Source: an uncultured Porphyromonadaceae bacterium
GTDB taxonomy: Bacteria > Bacteroidota > Bacteroidia > Bacteroidales > Muribaculaceae
Reading direction: 5' to 3'
DNA: 64,000 nt
Assembly (NCBI GenBank): GCA_947178215.1
Contig: CAMWXJ010000011.1
Span: forward strand, 30,316 to 94,315
The position numbers were made by a program, and so were the translations under genes. This document shows positions 21,257 to 31,804 of this stretch, piece by piece (position 1 is the stretch's first letter; the number at the start of each line of letters is the position of its first letter). Below the pieces are notes generated by a model. The model worked only from the letters and a program-made list of their open reading frames with translations. It was not told where the DNA came from and did no database searches.

Positions 21257-21769
21257 TTACCAGTCGCCGAGAGTGGCGTTGAATATCTGTATCACGAGGT
21301 CTTCCGAAATAGCCTGACAGAGCTGATCCTGCACCTCATTGAGCATCTGGTTGGAGTCGAAGTCCTGATAGGCCGAGAAGTCCTGGTCGAAGCTCTTCTT
21401 CTCATCCTTGTTGTCGGTGTAGACCACATGCACCTTGATAGTGAGACGCGTCTTGGATGCGTAGGCGTCCTGCGTCACGGCCTGAGGAGTGAGGCTGTAA
21501 TCGGTAATCTCGCCCTCTATCTGGATGTCGGCAGGCGGGTCGGTGACTTGCAGGCGCGTGTTGCGCGACACATAGTCGAGCAACTCGTTTTCAAATATCG
21601 TCTGAAGCTGCGGGTACACAAGCGCCGTACGGATAGGGAAATTGGCAATAGATATGGTCTTGTAGATGTTGTAGTCGAGCGCGGCGCCGTTGAGAGTCCA
21701 GCTGAAACTGCATCCGCCGAGAAGCAGCGGAAGCAGGATTACGGTGAGGCTAAGGAGGAGTCGGCGCAT
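21257..21769 (-). CDS. lptE: LPS-assembly lipoprotein LptE
   Basis: A 170-residue lipoprotein. The ATG at 21769 gives a signal peptide with lipobox LLLGGC (Cys20); the track ORF to 22087 is an over-extension into secDF. The mature part (SFSWTLNGAALDYNIYKTISI, FPIRTALVYPQLQTIFENELLDYVSRNTRL, ITDYSLTPQAV) matches Bacteroidetes LptE. LptE should plug the LptD barrel and help place lipopolysaccharide in the outer leaflet. It is the first gene of the lptE-TPR-secG unit, with a -7 box at 21814-21821. Confidence 0.88.
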   Translation of the reverse strand: MRRLLLSLTVILLPLLLGGCSFSWTLNGAALDYNIYKTISIANFPIRTALVYPQLQTIFENELLDYVSRNTRLQVTDPPADIQIEGEITDYSLTPQAVTQDAYASKTRLTIKVHVVYTDNKDEKKSFDQDFSAYQDFDSNQMLNEVQDQLCQAISEDLVIQIFNATLGDW

Positions 21770-21813
21770 GATAGGCTGTCGGTTGGCTTTATGGTGGGAT
21801 TGGTTTAACAAGG

Positions 21814-21821
21814 CAAAGTTA
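21814..21821 (-). promoter_or_regulatory. -7 box of the lptE-TPR-secG operon
   Basis: Minus-strand TAACTTTG lies 45 bp upstream of the lptE ATG and downstream of the secDF terminator. Confidence 0.5.
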
Positions 21822-21854
21822 GCAAATATTTCACGATAACAGGCGACAACGGGC

Positions 21855-21897
21855 GGTAAAAATAGCGGCTCCGCCTCGTACGGAGGTCGGAGCCGCT
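21855..21897 (-). terminator. Intrinsic terminator of secDF
   Basis: AGCGGCTCCG (21864-21873) pairs with CGGAGCCGCT (21888-21897). Read on the minus strand the stem is followed by ATTTTTACC. Confidence 0.85.
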
Positions 21898-21930
21898 TAT
21901 TATTGTAGTCGCTTTGGCTGTCGGCGGCGC

Positions 21931-24825
21931 TTATGCGCGACGACCTGCCTTGGCGTTGCGACGGCTGTCGGTGATATACGCAACCGGAGCTGCAATGAAC
22001 ATGGTGGCGAGTGTGCCGAATACTACGCCGAATATCATGGCGAATACAAACGAGCGGATAGCGTCGCCGCCGAGGATGAAGATGCAAAGGAGCACGAGCA
22101 GGGTCGTGGCCGATGTCATCACCGTACGGCCGAGGGTCGAGTTGATCGAGCTGTTGATGGTGGTGGCGAAATCCTGCTTGGGATATAGGCTAACGTTCTC
22201 ACGCACGCGGTCAAACACAACCACGGTATCATTAATCTGATAACCAATCACGGTAAGGATTGCCGCAATAAACGACTGGTCGATTTCCATGGCGAAGGGG
22301 AAGAGGCCGTAGAAGAACGAGTAGAAACCGATGATGAGGAAGGATGTCAAGCTGACGGCGGCAAGAGCGCCGAGCGAGAAGGCCACGTTGTGGAATCGGA
22401 TGAGGATGTAGACGAACATGGCTGCGAGAGCGAGCACCACTGCGATTACGGCGTCGGTACGCATGTCGTTGGCCACGGTAGGACCAACCTTCTGCGACGA
22501 CATGATGCCGATGTTTTCGTTAGTGGTGGAGAAGTCGGACATTGACATGTCGCCGATTTCGCCTTTGAGGCCGTTGTAGAGAATCTCGGTAATCTGGTCG
22601 TCGACATTCTCCTCGTCGGAGTCAATCTTGTAGTTGGTCGAGATACGCACCTTGGTGTCGTCATCGATAGTGATGACGCTTACCTGAGCACCGTCGAAGA
22701 GGGGAGCGAGTGATGCCTGGAGCTCGTGAGTCTTCACGGGGTGATCAAACTGCACCACATAGTTGCGGCCGCCGGAGAAGTCGATACCCTGGCTGAGGCC
22801 GCGGGTAAAGAAGCTGATGACGGTGGCGACGATGAGCACTGCCACTACAATGAACGCGGTGCGGCGCGCACCGAGGAAATTGAAGTGGGTGTTGGTGAAC
22901 ATGCGGCGCGAGACAGCCGTGGTGAAAGTGAGGTTGGCGATAGCCTTGCTCTTGGCGAAGAGGATGAACACGAGGCGTGTCAGGTACACCGCAGTGAAGA
23001 ACGAGCAGATGATGCCGATGATGAGGGTGGTGGCGAAGCCCTTGATAGGACCTGTGCCGAAGAGGAGCAGAATCACGCCGGTGATAATCGACGTGAGGTT
23101 GGAGTCGAAGATTGCCGAGAAGGCGTTGGAGTAACCGTCGGCGATAGCGGTGCGCACATTCTTGCCATTGCGGAGCTCTTCCTTGGCGCGCTCGAAGATA
23201 AGCACGTTGGCGTCTACAGCCATACCGAGAGCGAGCACGATACCGGCTATACCCGAAAGGGTGAGCACTGCCTGGAACGATGCCAGGATGCCGAATGTGA
23301 AGAAGATGTTGAAGATGAGGGCAAGGTTTGCGACAAGACCGGGGATAAGACCGTAGATGAGGCACATGAACACCATGAGGAGCACGAGTGCCACAACAAA
23401 CGACCACATACCGTCCTCAATGGCCTGCTGGCCGAGCGACGGACCGATTACAGTATCGGAGATGATGTCGACCTTGGCGGCCATCTTACCGCTCTTGAGC
23501 ACGTTGGCAAGGTCCTTCGCCTCATCGGTCGAGAAGTGGCCGGTGATCGATGTGCGGCCGCCTTCGATAGCGTTCTGCACGTTAGGAGCCGAGTAGACCT
23601 GATTGTCGAGCACGATGGCTACCTGCTTGCCTACGTTGGCGGCGGTCATGCGGGCCCACTTCTTGGCAGCGTCGGGGTTCATCGACATCGACACATAGTT
23701 GCCGCCCTGCATATTGTCGTACTCGTTGTTAGCGGTAGTGACAACGTCGCCGTAGAGTGTTGCCTTGCCGCCCACGGTGCGGAGACCGACGAGGGTGTAG
23801 AGGTCAACCTTGCGGTTACGGCCGGTTACAGTATCGGGCATCTCTATGGTCTGGGGCTTTACTTCCCAGGCGAGTTTGAGATTAGCAGGGAGGATACGCT
23901 TGGCGGCGGGCGAAGCGATAATCGAGTCGATGGTGGCGCGCTCCATGAGTGTAGCGGAGCCGACAGCGATGGGATTGTACTGCGAGCCGGGCACGAGGAA
24001 ATGTGCGAAGAGGCCGCGGCCGTCGGTGGTGGAGTCGGCGGCGATAGCGCGGTCAAGCTCCATAAGTGCGCCCTGGTAGTCGGCTACGGGGAATGTCTCG
24101 TAAAATTCGAGGTTGGCCGAGCTTTTGAGAAGCTCACGCACGCGGTCGTGCTCCTTTACACCGGGGAGTTCAAGAAGAATCTGGCCGTCGTTTTCAAGCT
24201 CCTGGATGTTGGGCGACACGACACCGAACTGGTCGATACGCGAACGAAGCACATTGGTCGACGAGCTCACGCGGTCCTTGACCTCCTGTTTGAGAGTGGC
24301 CTCGACAGCTTCGGGGCTGTCGCCGCGCTTGGTCTGGTCGCGGAACACCACGGTAAGGTCACCGGCGGGATCGATGCGGCGGTACTCGCGGCAGAACACA
24401 CCTACGTAGTCGTGGCTCTTGGTGGCCTTGACAACGGAATCGGCGGCGTGGATAGCGGGTTCAAAGTAAGGGTTGCCTTCGGCGTTGGCCATTGAGCGGA
24501 GGATGTCGGGCACGGATACTTGAAGGGTCACATTCATGCCGCCTTTCAAGTCGAGGCCGAGGCCCACGCCAAGTTTCTGAACTTCGTTGAAAGTATAACC
24601 GAGATAGACGGGCTCCTTGGAGATGGAGTCGATGTAGCTCTTGTAGGCCACACGGTAGGCGTCGGAACGTGTGTCGCCGTTGCTCATGGAGGCTGCATAT
24701 TTCTCGGCATTGCCCTCATGATGATTGGTCACGAGAGTAAACGAGAGATAGAACAGACAGATGAGCACGAGGAATATCGCGATGATGCCGGCAACGACAC
24801 TTCCTAATTTTCCTTTGCTTTGCAT
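21931..24825 (-). CDS. secDF: Fused protein translocase SecDF
   Basis: A 964-residue natural fusion of SecD and SecF, the proton-driven RND-type partner of SecYEG that pulls exported proteins across the inner membrane. SecD motifs are LGLDLKGGMNVTLQV near residue 90 and QSVLTL-type transmembrane segments (GIAGIVLALGMAVDANVLIFERAKEEL). SecF begins near residue 630 (ARRTAFIVVAVLI, QGIDFSGGRNYVVQFD) and ends with DTVVVFDRVRENV and ASVATLLVLL-like TSATTLLVLLC. Twelve transmembrane segments are expected. It is monocistronic, with its own promoter, a 150-base structured leader and a terminator. Confidence 0.96.
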   Translation of the reverse strand: MQSKGKLGSVVAGIIAIFLVLICLFYLSFTLVTNHHEGNAEKYAASMSNGDTRSDAYRVAYKSYIDSISKEPVYLGYTFNEVQKLGVGLGLDLKGGMNVTLQVSVPDILRSMANAEGNPYFEPAIHAADSVVKATKSHDYVGVFCREYRRIDPAGDLTVVFRDQTKRGDSPEAVEATLKQEVKDRVSSSTNVLRSRIDQFGVVSPNIQELENDGQILLELPGVKEHDRVRELLKSSANLEFYETFPVADYQGALMELDRAIAADSTTDGRGLFAHFLVPGSQYNPIAVGSATLMERATIDSIIASPAAKRILPANLKLAWEVKPQTIEMPDTVTGRNRKVDLYTLVGLRTVGGKATLYGDVVTTANNEYDNMQGGNYVSMSMNPDAAKKWARMTAANVGKQVAIVLDNQVYSAPNVQNAIEGGRTSITGHFSTDEAKDLANVLKSGKMAAKVDIISDTVIGPSLGQQAIEDGMWSFVVALVLLMVFMCLIYGLIPGLVANLALIFNIFFTFGILASFQAVLTLSGIAGIVLALGMAVDANVLIFERAKEELRNGKNVRTAIADGYSNAFSAIFDSNLTSIITGVILLLFGTGPIKGFATTLIIGIICSFFTAVYLTRLVFILFAKSKAIANLTFTTAVSRRMFTNTHFNFLGARRTAFIVVAVLIVATVISFFTRGLSQGIDFSGGRNYVVQFDHPVKTHELQASLAPLFDGAQVSVITIDDDTKVRISTNYKIDSDEENVDDQITEILYNGLKGEIGDMSMSDFSTTNENIGIMSSQKVGPTVANDMRTDAVIAVVLALAAMFVYILIRFHNVAFSLGALAAVSLTSFLIIGFYSFFYGLFPFAMEIDQSFIAAILTVIGYQINDTVVVFDRVRENVSLYPKQDFATTINSSINSTLGRTVMTSATTLLVLLCIFILGGDAIRSFVFAMIFGVVFGTLATMFIAAPVAYITDSRRNAKAGRRA

Positions 24826-24905
24826 GTCGGGGATAAGATGTTTATTGGTGGTTTATTATTTGTTTTTCGAGGTTGGCAAGCGGCTGACCCACATAGCAAT
24901 AATCG

Positions 24906-24961
24906 CTCACCGAAAGCACCCTCGACTACCCGACGGCCGGGCATGGGGGTGCTCCCGTGAG
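24906..24961 (-). promoter_or_regulatory. Long structured hairpin in the secDF 5' leader
   Basis: Three nested helices are visible on the minus strand: CTCAC/GTGAG (24957-24961 with 24906-24910), AGCACCC/GGGTGCT (24947-24953 with 24915-24921) and CCCG/CGGG (24938-24941 with 24929-24932), separated by internal loops. It begins about 17 bases after the predicted start of transcription. No Rfam class was recognised. Confidence 0.5.
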
Positions 24962-24984
24962 GGGGAAGTCACTTTTTCAGCGTG

Positions 24985-24992
24985 CAAATATA
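24985..24992 (-). promoter_or_regulatory. -7 box of secDF
   Basis: Minus-strand TATATTTG fits TAnnTTTG and implies a leader of about 150 bases before the secDF ATG at 24825. Confidence 0.55.
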
Positions 24993-25071
24993 CGATTTAA
25001 TTTTGTAATTACCGCCATTTTAGCGCCCTAATTTTAACACCGTGCGGCATAAACAACGGCACAAATGCCGA

Positions 25072-25118
25072 CGAAGCAACCGCGACGTGACACGAGTGTT
25101 CACGCTGCGGTTGCTTCG
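25072..25118. terminator. Strong hairpin after leuS
   Basis: CGAAGCAACCGC and GCGGTTGCTTCG pair perfectly and the stem continues inward with CGTGA/TCACG. It lies 56 bp beyond the leuS stop and probably ends the nadA-leuS transcript on the minus strand. The rest of 25000-25173 shows no gene. Confidence 0.75.
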
Positions 25119-25173
25119 CCATGCAGTTATCTTCCGTCGGCCGTGGGCCGACGGATGGTTGCGGCGGCTACGG

Positions 25174-27948
25174 TCAGCCCACCACTATGTTGACAATCTT
25201 GCCCGGCACGACAATGACTTTGCGCACAGTCTTGCCTTCGGTCCACTTGGCCGCGCCCTCGTGACCGAGAGCCAGCTTCTCCACCTCGTCGGCGGGGGTG
25301 TCGGCAGGCACCTCGATGCTGAAACGTACCTTGCCGTTGAACGACACGGCATACTTGACGGCGCTCTCGCGGAGATACTCTTCGTTCCACGCGGGCCACT
25401 GTGCGTCACACACCGTGGTATCATGGCCGAGCGCGTGCCACAGCTCTTCGGCGATATGCGGCGCGAAAGGCGCAAGAACCACAACGAGCGGCTCCAAGAT
25501 AGCGCGCGAGTGACATTTGAGCTGATAAAGCTCGTTGACGCATATCATGAAAGCTGCCACTGAAGTGTTGTAGCTGAACGTCTCTATATCGCCGGTAACC
25601 TTCTTGATGAGCTTGTGGAGGCTTTTGAGGGCTTCGGGCGAGGGAGCGTCGTCGGTCACGAGCCAGTTGTCGCCCTTGAAGAAAAGACCCCAGAAGCGTT
25701 TGAGGAAGCGGTTCACGCCGTCGATACCGTTGGTGTCCCACGGCTTGCTCTGTTCCAGCGGGCCGAGGAACATCTCATAGAGGCGCAGGGTGTCGGCTCC
25801 GTAGCGCTCGACGATGTCGTCGGGGTTGACTACGTTGAACATCGACTTCGACATCTTCTCGACGGCCCAGCCGCAGATATACTTGCCGTCTTCAAGCACG
25901 AACTCGGCGGTGGCAAACTCGGGACGCCATTTGCGGAACGCGTCAAGGTCGAGCTGGTCGTTGCTCACTATATTTACATCGACATGAATCGGGGTGGTGT
26001 CGTAGTCGCCTTTGAGGCCGGCCGACACAAATGTGTTGGTATCCTTGATGCGGTAAACGAAGTTGCTTCGGCCCTGAATCATGCCCTGGTTTATCAGCTT
26101 CTTGAACGGCTCCTCCTCGACCACTACGCCGAGGTCATAAAGGAATTTGTTCCAGAAGCGTGAGTAGATGAGGTGGCCTGTGGCGTGCTCGGTGCCGCCA
26201 ATATACAGGTCAACATTGCGCCAGTAAGCGTCAGCTTCGGGCGACACGAGCGCCTTGTCATTGCGCGGGTCCATGTATCGCAGATAGTAGGCCGACGAAC
26301 CGGCAAAGCCTGGCATGGTGTTGAGTTCGAGGGGATAGCCGTCGGCGGTGTGCCAGTTCTTGGCACGGCCGAGGGGAGGCTCGCCTGTCTCCGTGGGGAG
26401 ATACTTGTCGACCTCGGGCAGAAGCAGCGGAAGCTGATTTTCGGGGAGCATGTGGGGCACTCCGTCCTTATAATATACGGGGAACGGCTCGCCCCAGTAA
26501 CGCTGGCGCGAGAATATGGCGTCGCGTAGGCGATAGTTGACCTTGACGCGGCCTATGCCCTTTTCGGCGATAAATTTCTTGGCGGCAGCGATAGCCTCCT
26601 TGACAGTGAGGCCGTTGAGGTCGAGCTCGGGTCCGGCCGAATTAATCATGACACCCTCCTTGGCGTCAAAGCTCGCCTCGCTCACGTCGGCACCCTCGAT
26701 GAGTGGAATTACGGGGAGGTCGAAGCGGCGGGCAAAGGCATAGTCGCGCGAGTCGTGAGCCGGCACAGCCATAATGGCGCCGGTGCCGTAGCCTGCGAGC
26801 ACATAGTCGCTCACCCACACCGGTATCTCTTTGCCGGTGAGCGGATTTATGGCGTATGAGCCGGTGAACACACCGGTTACTTTCTTGTCGATCATGCGCT
26901 CGCGCTCGGTCTTGTGCTTCACGGCATCGAGATAGGCGGCTACCTCAGCCTCGCGGTCGGGAGTAGTGAGCTGCCTTACGTACGCACTCTCCGGGGCAAG
27001 CACCATAAAGGTGACGCCAAACACGGTGTCGGCGCGCGTGGTGAATATTTCGAGTTCGATGTCGTCGCGGCCGGCGACGGCAAAGCGCATCTCCGCGCCC
27101 TCCGAGCGGCCAATCCAGTTGCGCTGGGTCTCTTTGAGCGACTCGGTCCAGTCGATGGTATCAAGGCCGTCGAGCAGACGCTGAGCGTAGGCACTGACGC
27201 GCAGACACCACTGATACATGAGCTTCTGCTCCACTGGATAGCCGCCACGGATTGACAGGCCCTCGCTCACCTCGTCGTTGGCGAGTACGGTGCCGAGTTT
27301 CGGGCACCAGTTCACCATTGTGTTGCCGAGATAAGCGATGCGGTAGTTCATCAGCACGTCGCTCTTGGCCTTCTCGTCCATGGCGTTCCATTCGTCGGCG
27401 GTGAATTGAAGCTCACGTGAGCAAGCTCCGTTGACGCCGGCGGTGCCTTCCTTGGCAAAATGGGCTTCAAGCTCGCTTATCGGGCGAGCCTTGCGGGCCG
27501 AGTTGTCGTACCACGACTCGAACATCTTGATAAAGGCCCACTGAGTCCACTTGTAATACTCCGGGGCGCAAGTCTTTATCTCACGGTCCCAGTCGTAGCA
27601 GAATCCTATCTTGTCGAGCTGCGAACGATAGCGGTCGATATTCTTGAATGTGGTGACTTCGGGGTGCTGGCCGGTCTGTATGGCATACTGCTCGGCGGGC
27701 AGACCGTAGGCATCATAGCCCATCGGGTGAAGCACGTTGAAGCCGTTGAGGCGCTTGTAGCGCGAGAAGATGTCGGAAGCTATATATCCCAGCGGGTGAC
27801 CTACGTGGAGGCCGGCACCCGAGGGATAGGGAAACATATCGAGTACGTAATATTTGGGGCGCGCAGGGTCAATCTCGGTGTGATAGGTCTTGTTGTCACG
27901 CCAATATTGCTGCCAGCGGCTCTCGATGTCGCGGTGATTATATTCCAT
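25174..27948 (-). CDS. leuS: Leucyl-tRNA synthetase
   Basis: A 924-residue class I aminoacyl-tRNA synthetase that charges tRNA-Leu with leucine. The HIGH motif is HVGH in [16 protein letters not shown] (residue ~45) and the KMSKS motif is KMSKS in [12 protein letters not shown] (residue ~670). The CP1 editing domain lies between them ([30 protein letters not shown]). The C-terminal anticodon-binding region ends [15 protein letters not shown]. The length is normal. It starts 32 bp downstream of nadA and is likely co-transcribed with it. Confidence 0.97.
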   Translation of the reverse strand: MEYNHRDIESRWQQYWRDNKTYHTEIDPARPKYYVLDMFPYPSGAGLHVGHPLGYIASDIFSRYKRLNGFNVLHPMGYDAYGLPAEQYAIQTGQHPEVTTFKNIDRYRSQLDKIGFCYDWDREIKTCAPEYYKWTQWAFIKMFESWYDNSARKARPISELEAHFAKEGTAGVNGACSRELQFTADEWNAMDEKAKSDVLMNYRIAYLGNTMVNWCPKLGTVLANDEVSEGLSIRGGYPVEQKLMYQWCLRVSAYAQRLLDGLDTIDWTESLKETQRNWIGRSEGAEMRFAVAGRDDIELEIFTTRADTVFGVTFMVLAPESAYVRQLTTPDREAEVAAYLDAVKHKTERERMIDKKVTGVFTGSYAINPLTGKEIPVWVSDYVLAGYGTGAIMAVPAHDSRDYAFARRFDLPVIPLIEGADVSEASFDAKEGVMINSAGPELDLNGLTVKEAIAAAKKFIAEKGIGRVKVNYRLRDAIFSRQRYWGEPFPVYYKDGVPHMLPENQLPLLLPEVDKYLPTETGEPPLGRAKNWHTADGYPLELNTMPGFAGSSAYYLRYMDPRNDKALVSPEADAYWRNVDLYIGGTEHATGHLIYSRFWNKFLYDLGVVVEEEPFKKLINQGMIQGRSNFVYRIKDTNTFVSAGLKGDYDTTPIHVDVNIVSNDQLDLDAFRKWRPEFATAEFVLEDGKYICGWAVEKMSKSMFNVVNPDDIVERYGADTLRLYEMFLGPLEQSKPWDTNGIDGVNRFLKRFWGLFFKGDNWLVTDDAPSPEALKSLHKLIKKVTGDIETFSYNTSVAAFMICVNELYQLKCHSRAILEPLVVVLAPFAPHIAEELWHALGHDTTVCDAQWPAWNEEYLRESAVKYAVSFNGKVRFSIEVPADTPADEVEKLALGHEGAAKWTEGKTVRKVIVVPGKIVNIVVG

Positions 27949-27980
27949 GATGTGATATTATTGACTATTGCGGGGAGGGT

Positions 27981-28928
27981 TTAAAGGCCGAGCTTGGCCG
28001 AGAGGTCGAGCATGCGGTCGATAGGGCGGCGTGCCGACTCGGCGAGAGCGCCGTCTATCTCTACTTGCGGGGCGAGGTCGCGCAGACAGTCGCGCAGACG
28101 TTCGAGGGTATTGAGCTTCATGTAGCTGCAATTATTGCATGCGCAGCCGCCACCGTTCTCGGGAGGAGCCGGAATGAAAAGCTTGTCAGGGCACGCATTC
28201 TGCATCTTGTGCAGAATGCCGCTCTCCGTCGCCACGATAAACTCCCGGGCGTCGCTCGCCATGGCAAATTTGAGCAGCGCGGCGGTGGAGCCTATCTTGT
28301 CGGCGACAAGACGCACGGGGCGCGGGCACTCAGGGTGTACGAGGAGCAGGGCGTCGGGATGCTCGGCTTTCAGCTTCAATATCGCGTCGAGCGAGAATTG
28401 CTCGTGGACGTGGCACGCACCGTCCCACAACACCATGTCGCGGCCTGTGATGGAGTTTATGTAGCTGCCGAGGTTACGGTCGGGGCCGAAAATTATCTTC
28501 TCGTCGGCCGGCATCGACCCTACTATCTCACAGGCGTTGCCCGAAGTCACCACGATGTCGGTAAGCGCTTTCACCGCCGCCGACGTGTTGACGTAGCTTA
28601 TGACGGTATGTCCCGGGCGTGCCTTGACAAACGCCTCAAACTCCACGGGGTCGCAGCTGTCGGCAAGCGAGCAGCCGGCATCGGGAGCCGGTTCGAGCAC
28701 AGTCTTGTCGGGCGCGAGCATCTTCACGGTCTCGGCCATGAAATGCACGCCACACATCACCACTATCGGCTCTTCGAGCTTGGTTGCTATACGTGCCAGA
28801 GCCAGGGAGTCGCCTACATGGTCGGCGAGGTCCTGAATCTCGGGGATAGTATAATAATGGGCGAGGATGCAAGCATTGCGCTCTGCTTTAAGACGCCTTA
28901 TCTCATCAATAATCGCTTGATTGGTCAT
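27981..28928 (-). CDS. nadA: Quinolinate synthase NadA
   Basis: About 315 residues from the ATG at 28928 (MTNQAIIDEIRRLKAERNA); the track start at 29009 lies upstream of the promoter. NadA condenses iminoaspartate with dihydroxyacetone phosphate to make quinolinate for NAD+ synthesis and carries a [4Fe-4S] cluster. The expected Cys-containing motifs are present: MCGVHFMAETVKML, VTSGNACEIV and GGGCACNNCSYMKLN. Also typical are HYYTIPEIQDLADHVGDSL and HPECP. No nadB or nadC is in the window. A -7 box lies 32 bp upstream. Confidence 0.96.
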   Translation of the reverse strand: MTNQAIIDEIRRLKAERNACILAHYYTIPEIQDLADHVGDSLALARIATKLEEPIVVMCGVHFMAETVKMLAPDKTVLEPAPDAGCSLADSCDPVEFEAFVKARPGHTVISYVNTSAAVKALTDIVVTSGNACEIVGSMPADEKIIFGPDRNLGSYINSITGRDMVLWDGACHVHEQFSLDAILKLKAEHPDALLLVHPECPRPVRLVADKIGSTAALLKFAMASDAREFIVATESGILHKMQNACPDKLFIPAPPENGGGCACNNCSYMKLNTLERLRDCLRDLAPQVEIDGALAESARRPIDRMLDLSAKLGL

Positions 28929-28959
28929 TATCTTGACAATTATCTTGCTTTTTCGGCTG

Positions 28960-28967
28960 CAAAAATA
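28960..28967 (-). promoter_or_regulatory. -7 box of nadA-leuS
   Basis: Minus-strand TATTTTTG fits TAnnTTTG, 31 bp before the nadA ATG. Confidence 0.5.
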
Positions 28968-29149
28968 CAAATTTTTCGCTACTCCACGGCAGTAATCCCA
29001 CCCCAACACCCAATTTCATGACGCATAAAGCCGAGATTGCTGTGACGAAAGCGCACACAACGCCGCACTGAAATACCGTATCGACTTCCTGATCATAACC
29101 TGTTAATGAAAGCTGGGAGGGAGGGGAATATAATCATGCCGACGGTATG

Positions 29150-31804
29150 TCAACTTCCCTTTTCGCCAAAATCGGTCTGCTGTCGCTCCACTTCTTTCAG
29201 CTTCAATTCATTCAGTTCATGGCGCAGGCGTTCCAACTCCAATTCCGCGTCATTCTTTCTGTCTGCCGAAGCCGATTTCACCTGCCGGATTTGAATCTCT
29301 TCCGCCTCATCAAAAACCAACGGATACATGGGAGCGGAAGATGTCAATTCCAGTTCGCCGCTAACAGGCATCTGAGAGCCTTCGTACAACACACTTGCTC
29401 TGATCTTTATCTTGCCAGGCTTCGTGGTTGACTGAATCAGTACCGGCGCACTGCCCCATTTCACGGGCGCAGGATTGGCCATTATACCGGCATCGCCTAA
29501 AATACGCCCCTCACCTTCCACAAAGAACTTGATATAATAGTTGTTAAGGCGCTTAACATTGCCATTCTTATCAGTAACTTCGGCTATTACGGTTACAAAG
29601 TCGGAACCATCGGCGCACAGATTCACTCCCTCGTTATCGACCCTCAGGCGAACCTGTGCGGGGCGGCGAGCCGGCATTACCTTGTGGGTAGCCACGACCT
29701 TGCCGTCCATAAGTCCTTCCGCCAACATGTAGACATCCTCTCCATGGTTATTCCGGGTCAAACTCTTGTCGGTCATAAAATCAAATATCCCCGGGAATGT
29801 GATAATCGGAGAGGGCATTCCTTTCCGTGCCTTGTCTTTATTATATGTGTACACCTTTCCGTCTTTATTGACCGTAAGGCGCACTTCATCACAATTGGAA
29901 TAGACAGTCACGTCGCTGTCAGAAAACGGTGTCATCTCATGAGCTATATATACCATAGGGCCGCTTTCCGCCAGCCCGTCGGAGGCCTCGGCCGGACGCT
30001 GCGCCTTAAACATGTAGTAGGAATATTTCGGCTGACGGAAAATATCCATCACTCCCCCGTAGAAAGGGTCGGGATGATAACCTCGCTGATGATCGAACGA
30101 ATGCCACAGGCAACCGCCCGCGTGCCACTGAGATTCCTTGTACAAGGCATCATAACACGTATAGTCATAAGCCGGAGAAGCATAATGCACGGCTTGTATC
30201 AGCATGGGGCGTTCGCCCCAGTTGCGGGCTGTACGGCTGGAAGAGTTGTGGGAACTCCAATCATCCACATTATCGCCCCATTCACGTGTAAAATAAGTGA
30301 CGTCGGGGTCGCGATTCGACAAGTCGGCCGGATGAGCGAACCTGACCGTGAAATATTGCGCTCCTTTGGCTTGTGTATCGCAGCCCGAATAACACGACGG
30401 ATAAGGATACTCCTCATCGACAAGAGCTTTCACACGCCCGGCAAAATCCTCGGGATACCATGTCTCGTTAAGAATAGGCTCCCACAGCCATACACAAGGG
30501 TGGTTACGGTCGCGGCGAACCAGATTACGGATGTCGCTGTAAACCCTCTTGGCAAAAACGGGCTCATCGCTCCAAAACTGCCATCCGGGAGTGTTCACGA
30601 TAACAAAAAGGCCAAGTTCATCGCAGGCATCCATAAAAGCGGGGTCTTGCGGACAATGCGCATTACGAATCACTTCCATTCCCAAATCTTTCAGCTTCTT
30701 CGCATCGCGCCAGTGAATACTGTTGGCCACTGCGTTGCCCACTACCGCAAAATCCTGATGTCGGTTAGCACCTATCAATGGCTTTCCATACGGCTTTCCG
30801 TTAAGCCAAAAACCGTCCTTCCCTTTAAATTCGATGCTGCGGATGCCGACACGGCGGCGATAACCGTCAACTACATTGCCATTCTTGTCATAAATGCGGA
30901 TATACAGATTATACAGGTATGGCGACGAAGGAGACCACAAATGAGGTTGCTCCACCGTCATCTTTCCGTTGCGGCTTATCGCAGCACCTTTGCGGATATT
31001 GAGCTTCATATCCGACGATGCCACTTCCTTACCGTCACGGTCGACCAACGAATAGGCGATGTTTCCTGTAAAGTTACGTGTATTGTCGTTACGTATATGC
31101 GCTTTCAGCAGAATATCAGCCGATTGCTCCGACACATTGTCAAATGCGACAAACAAGCCGCCGCCGGCTGTCTCGTTCTCATAATTCGGGTCGGTTATAA
31201 ACACTCGATTGTGAGCAATCAGCCAGCAGTCACGATATATCCCACCAAAGTATGTGTAATCCAACATGTTCTGCGGTTTTCCCGGAGCATAAGTAGAGTC
31301 ATCGCTATTGTCGGCCCATACGGCTATCACATTGTCTTCTTCCCAATTTAACGCATCAGTCACATCAACCGATACCGGAAGGTAGCCGCCAAAATGCTCG
31401 GCGAGCAGATTACCGTTAACGTAGATTTTGCTTTTGCCCATAATGGCTTCAAAATGCAAAAACAGCTTCTTACCTTTTAGGTCCTGAGCCGGAGTGAAAT
31501 GTTTCCTATACCAGATCTCTCCCTGATAGTTGATGCAGCCACTGGCCTCGGTAGGATAGTAGTCGATGCCATTAGGCAATGACACTACCTGCCAGTCTTT
31601 GTCATTAAACTCTCTCATTTCGGCACCGGCGGCTGTGCCTTTATGAAAACGCCATGCAGGATTCATAGAATATACATCACGTCCCGTATCAGGAACTCGG
31701 AAAAAGCCTGCTGTCGAAAAATCAGGTTCGTAGGCAAATGCCACAATAACCATACAGCAACACATCAGGTTGGCGATCAGTCGTTTTACACTCATACAAT
31801 GCAT
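29150..31804 (-). CDS. Secreted GH2-family glycosidase with C-terminal coiled coil
   Basis: An 884-residue secreted enzyme; the start may be Met1 or Met4 (MSVKRLIANLMCCCMVIVAFA, signal peptide). The GH2 sugar-binding domain lies at ~40-200 (INYQGEIWYRKHF, FGGIYRDCWLI), the Ig-like domain at ~205-325, and the TIM barrel follows. The acid/base is Glu447 in PILNETWYP and the likely nucleophile is Glu508 in YFTREWGDN. Further Ig-like domains follow (PAQVRLRVDNEGVNL). The last ~40 residues (AELELERLRHELNELKLKEVE) form a coiled coil that is unusual for GH2. It is probably a beta-galactosidase, though other GH2 activities are possible. The gene is visibly lower in GC than its neighbours. It lies 81 bp downstream of the GH43-GH16 gene. 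Confidence 0.88.
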   Translation of the reverse strand: MHCMSVKRLIANLMCCCMVIVAFAYEPDFSTAGFFRVPDTGRDVYSMNPAWRFHKGTAAGAEMREFNDKDWQVVSLPNGIDYYPTEASGCINYQGEIWYRKHFTPAQDLKGKKLFLHFEAIMGKSKIYVNGNLLAEHFGGYLPVSVDVTDALNWEEDNVIAVWADNSDDSTYAPGKPQNMLDYTYFGGIYRDCWLIAHNRVFITDPNYENETAGGGLFVAFDNVSEQSADILLKAHIRNDNTRNFTGNIAYSLVDRDGKEVASSDMKLNIRKGAAISRNGKMTVEQPHLWSPSSPYLYNLYIRIYDKNGNVVDGYRRRVGIRSIEFKGKDGFWLNGKPYGKPLIGANRHQDFAVVGNAVANSIHWRDAKKLKDLGMEVIRNAHCPQDPAFMDACDELGLFVIVNTPGWQFWSDEPVFAKRVYSDIRNLVRRDRNHPCVWLWEPILNETWYPEDFAGRVKALVDEEYPYPSCYSGCDTQAKGAQYFTVRFAHPADLSNRDPDVTYFTREWGDNVDDWSSHNSSSRTARNWGERPMLIQAVHYASPAYDYTCYDALYKESQWHAGGCLWHSFDHQRGYHPDPFYGGVMDIFRQPKYSYYMFKAQRPAEASDGLAESGPMVYIAHEMTPFSDSDVTVYSNCDEVRLTVNKDGKVYTYNKDKARKGMPSPIITFPGIFDFMTDKSLTRNNHGEDVYMLAEGLMDGKVVATHKVMPARRPAQVRLRVDNEGVNLCADGSDFVTVIAEVTDKNGNVKRLNNYYIKFFVEGEGRILGDAGIMANPAPVKWGSAPVLIQSTTKPGKIKIRASVLYEGSQMPVSGELELTSSAPMYPLVFDEAEEIQIRQVKSASADRKNDAELELERLRHELNELKLKEVERQQTDFGEKGS

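Noticed and set aside
21770-22087. N-terminal extension of lptE in the ORF track
   Set aside because: It runs through the secDF terminator and secDF 3' end; the lipoprotein signal peptide starts at 21769.
22726-24495. Plus-strand 589-residue ORF
   Set aside because: Shadow of secDF; low-complexity His/Glu/Gly-rich translation.
29684-31351. Plus-strand 555-residue ORF
   Set aside because: Antisense to the GH2 gene, which has clear catalytic motifs on the other strand.
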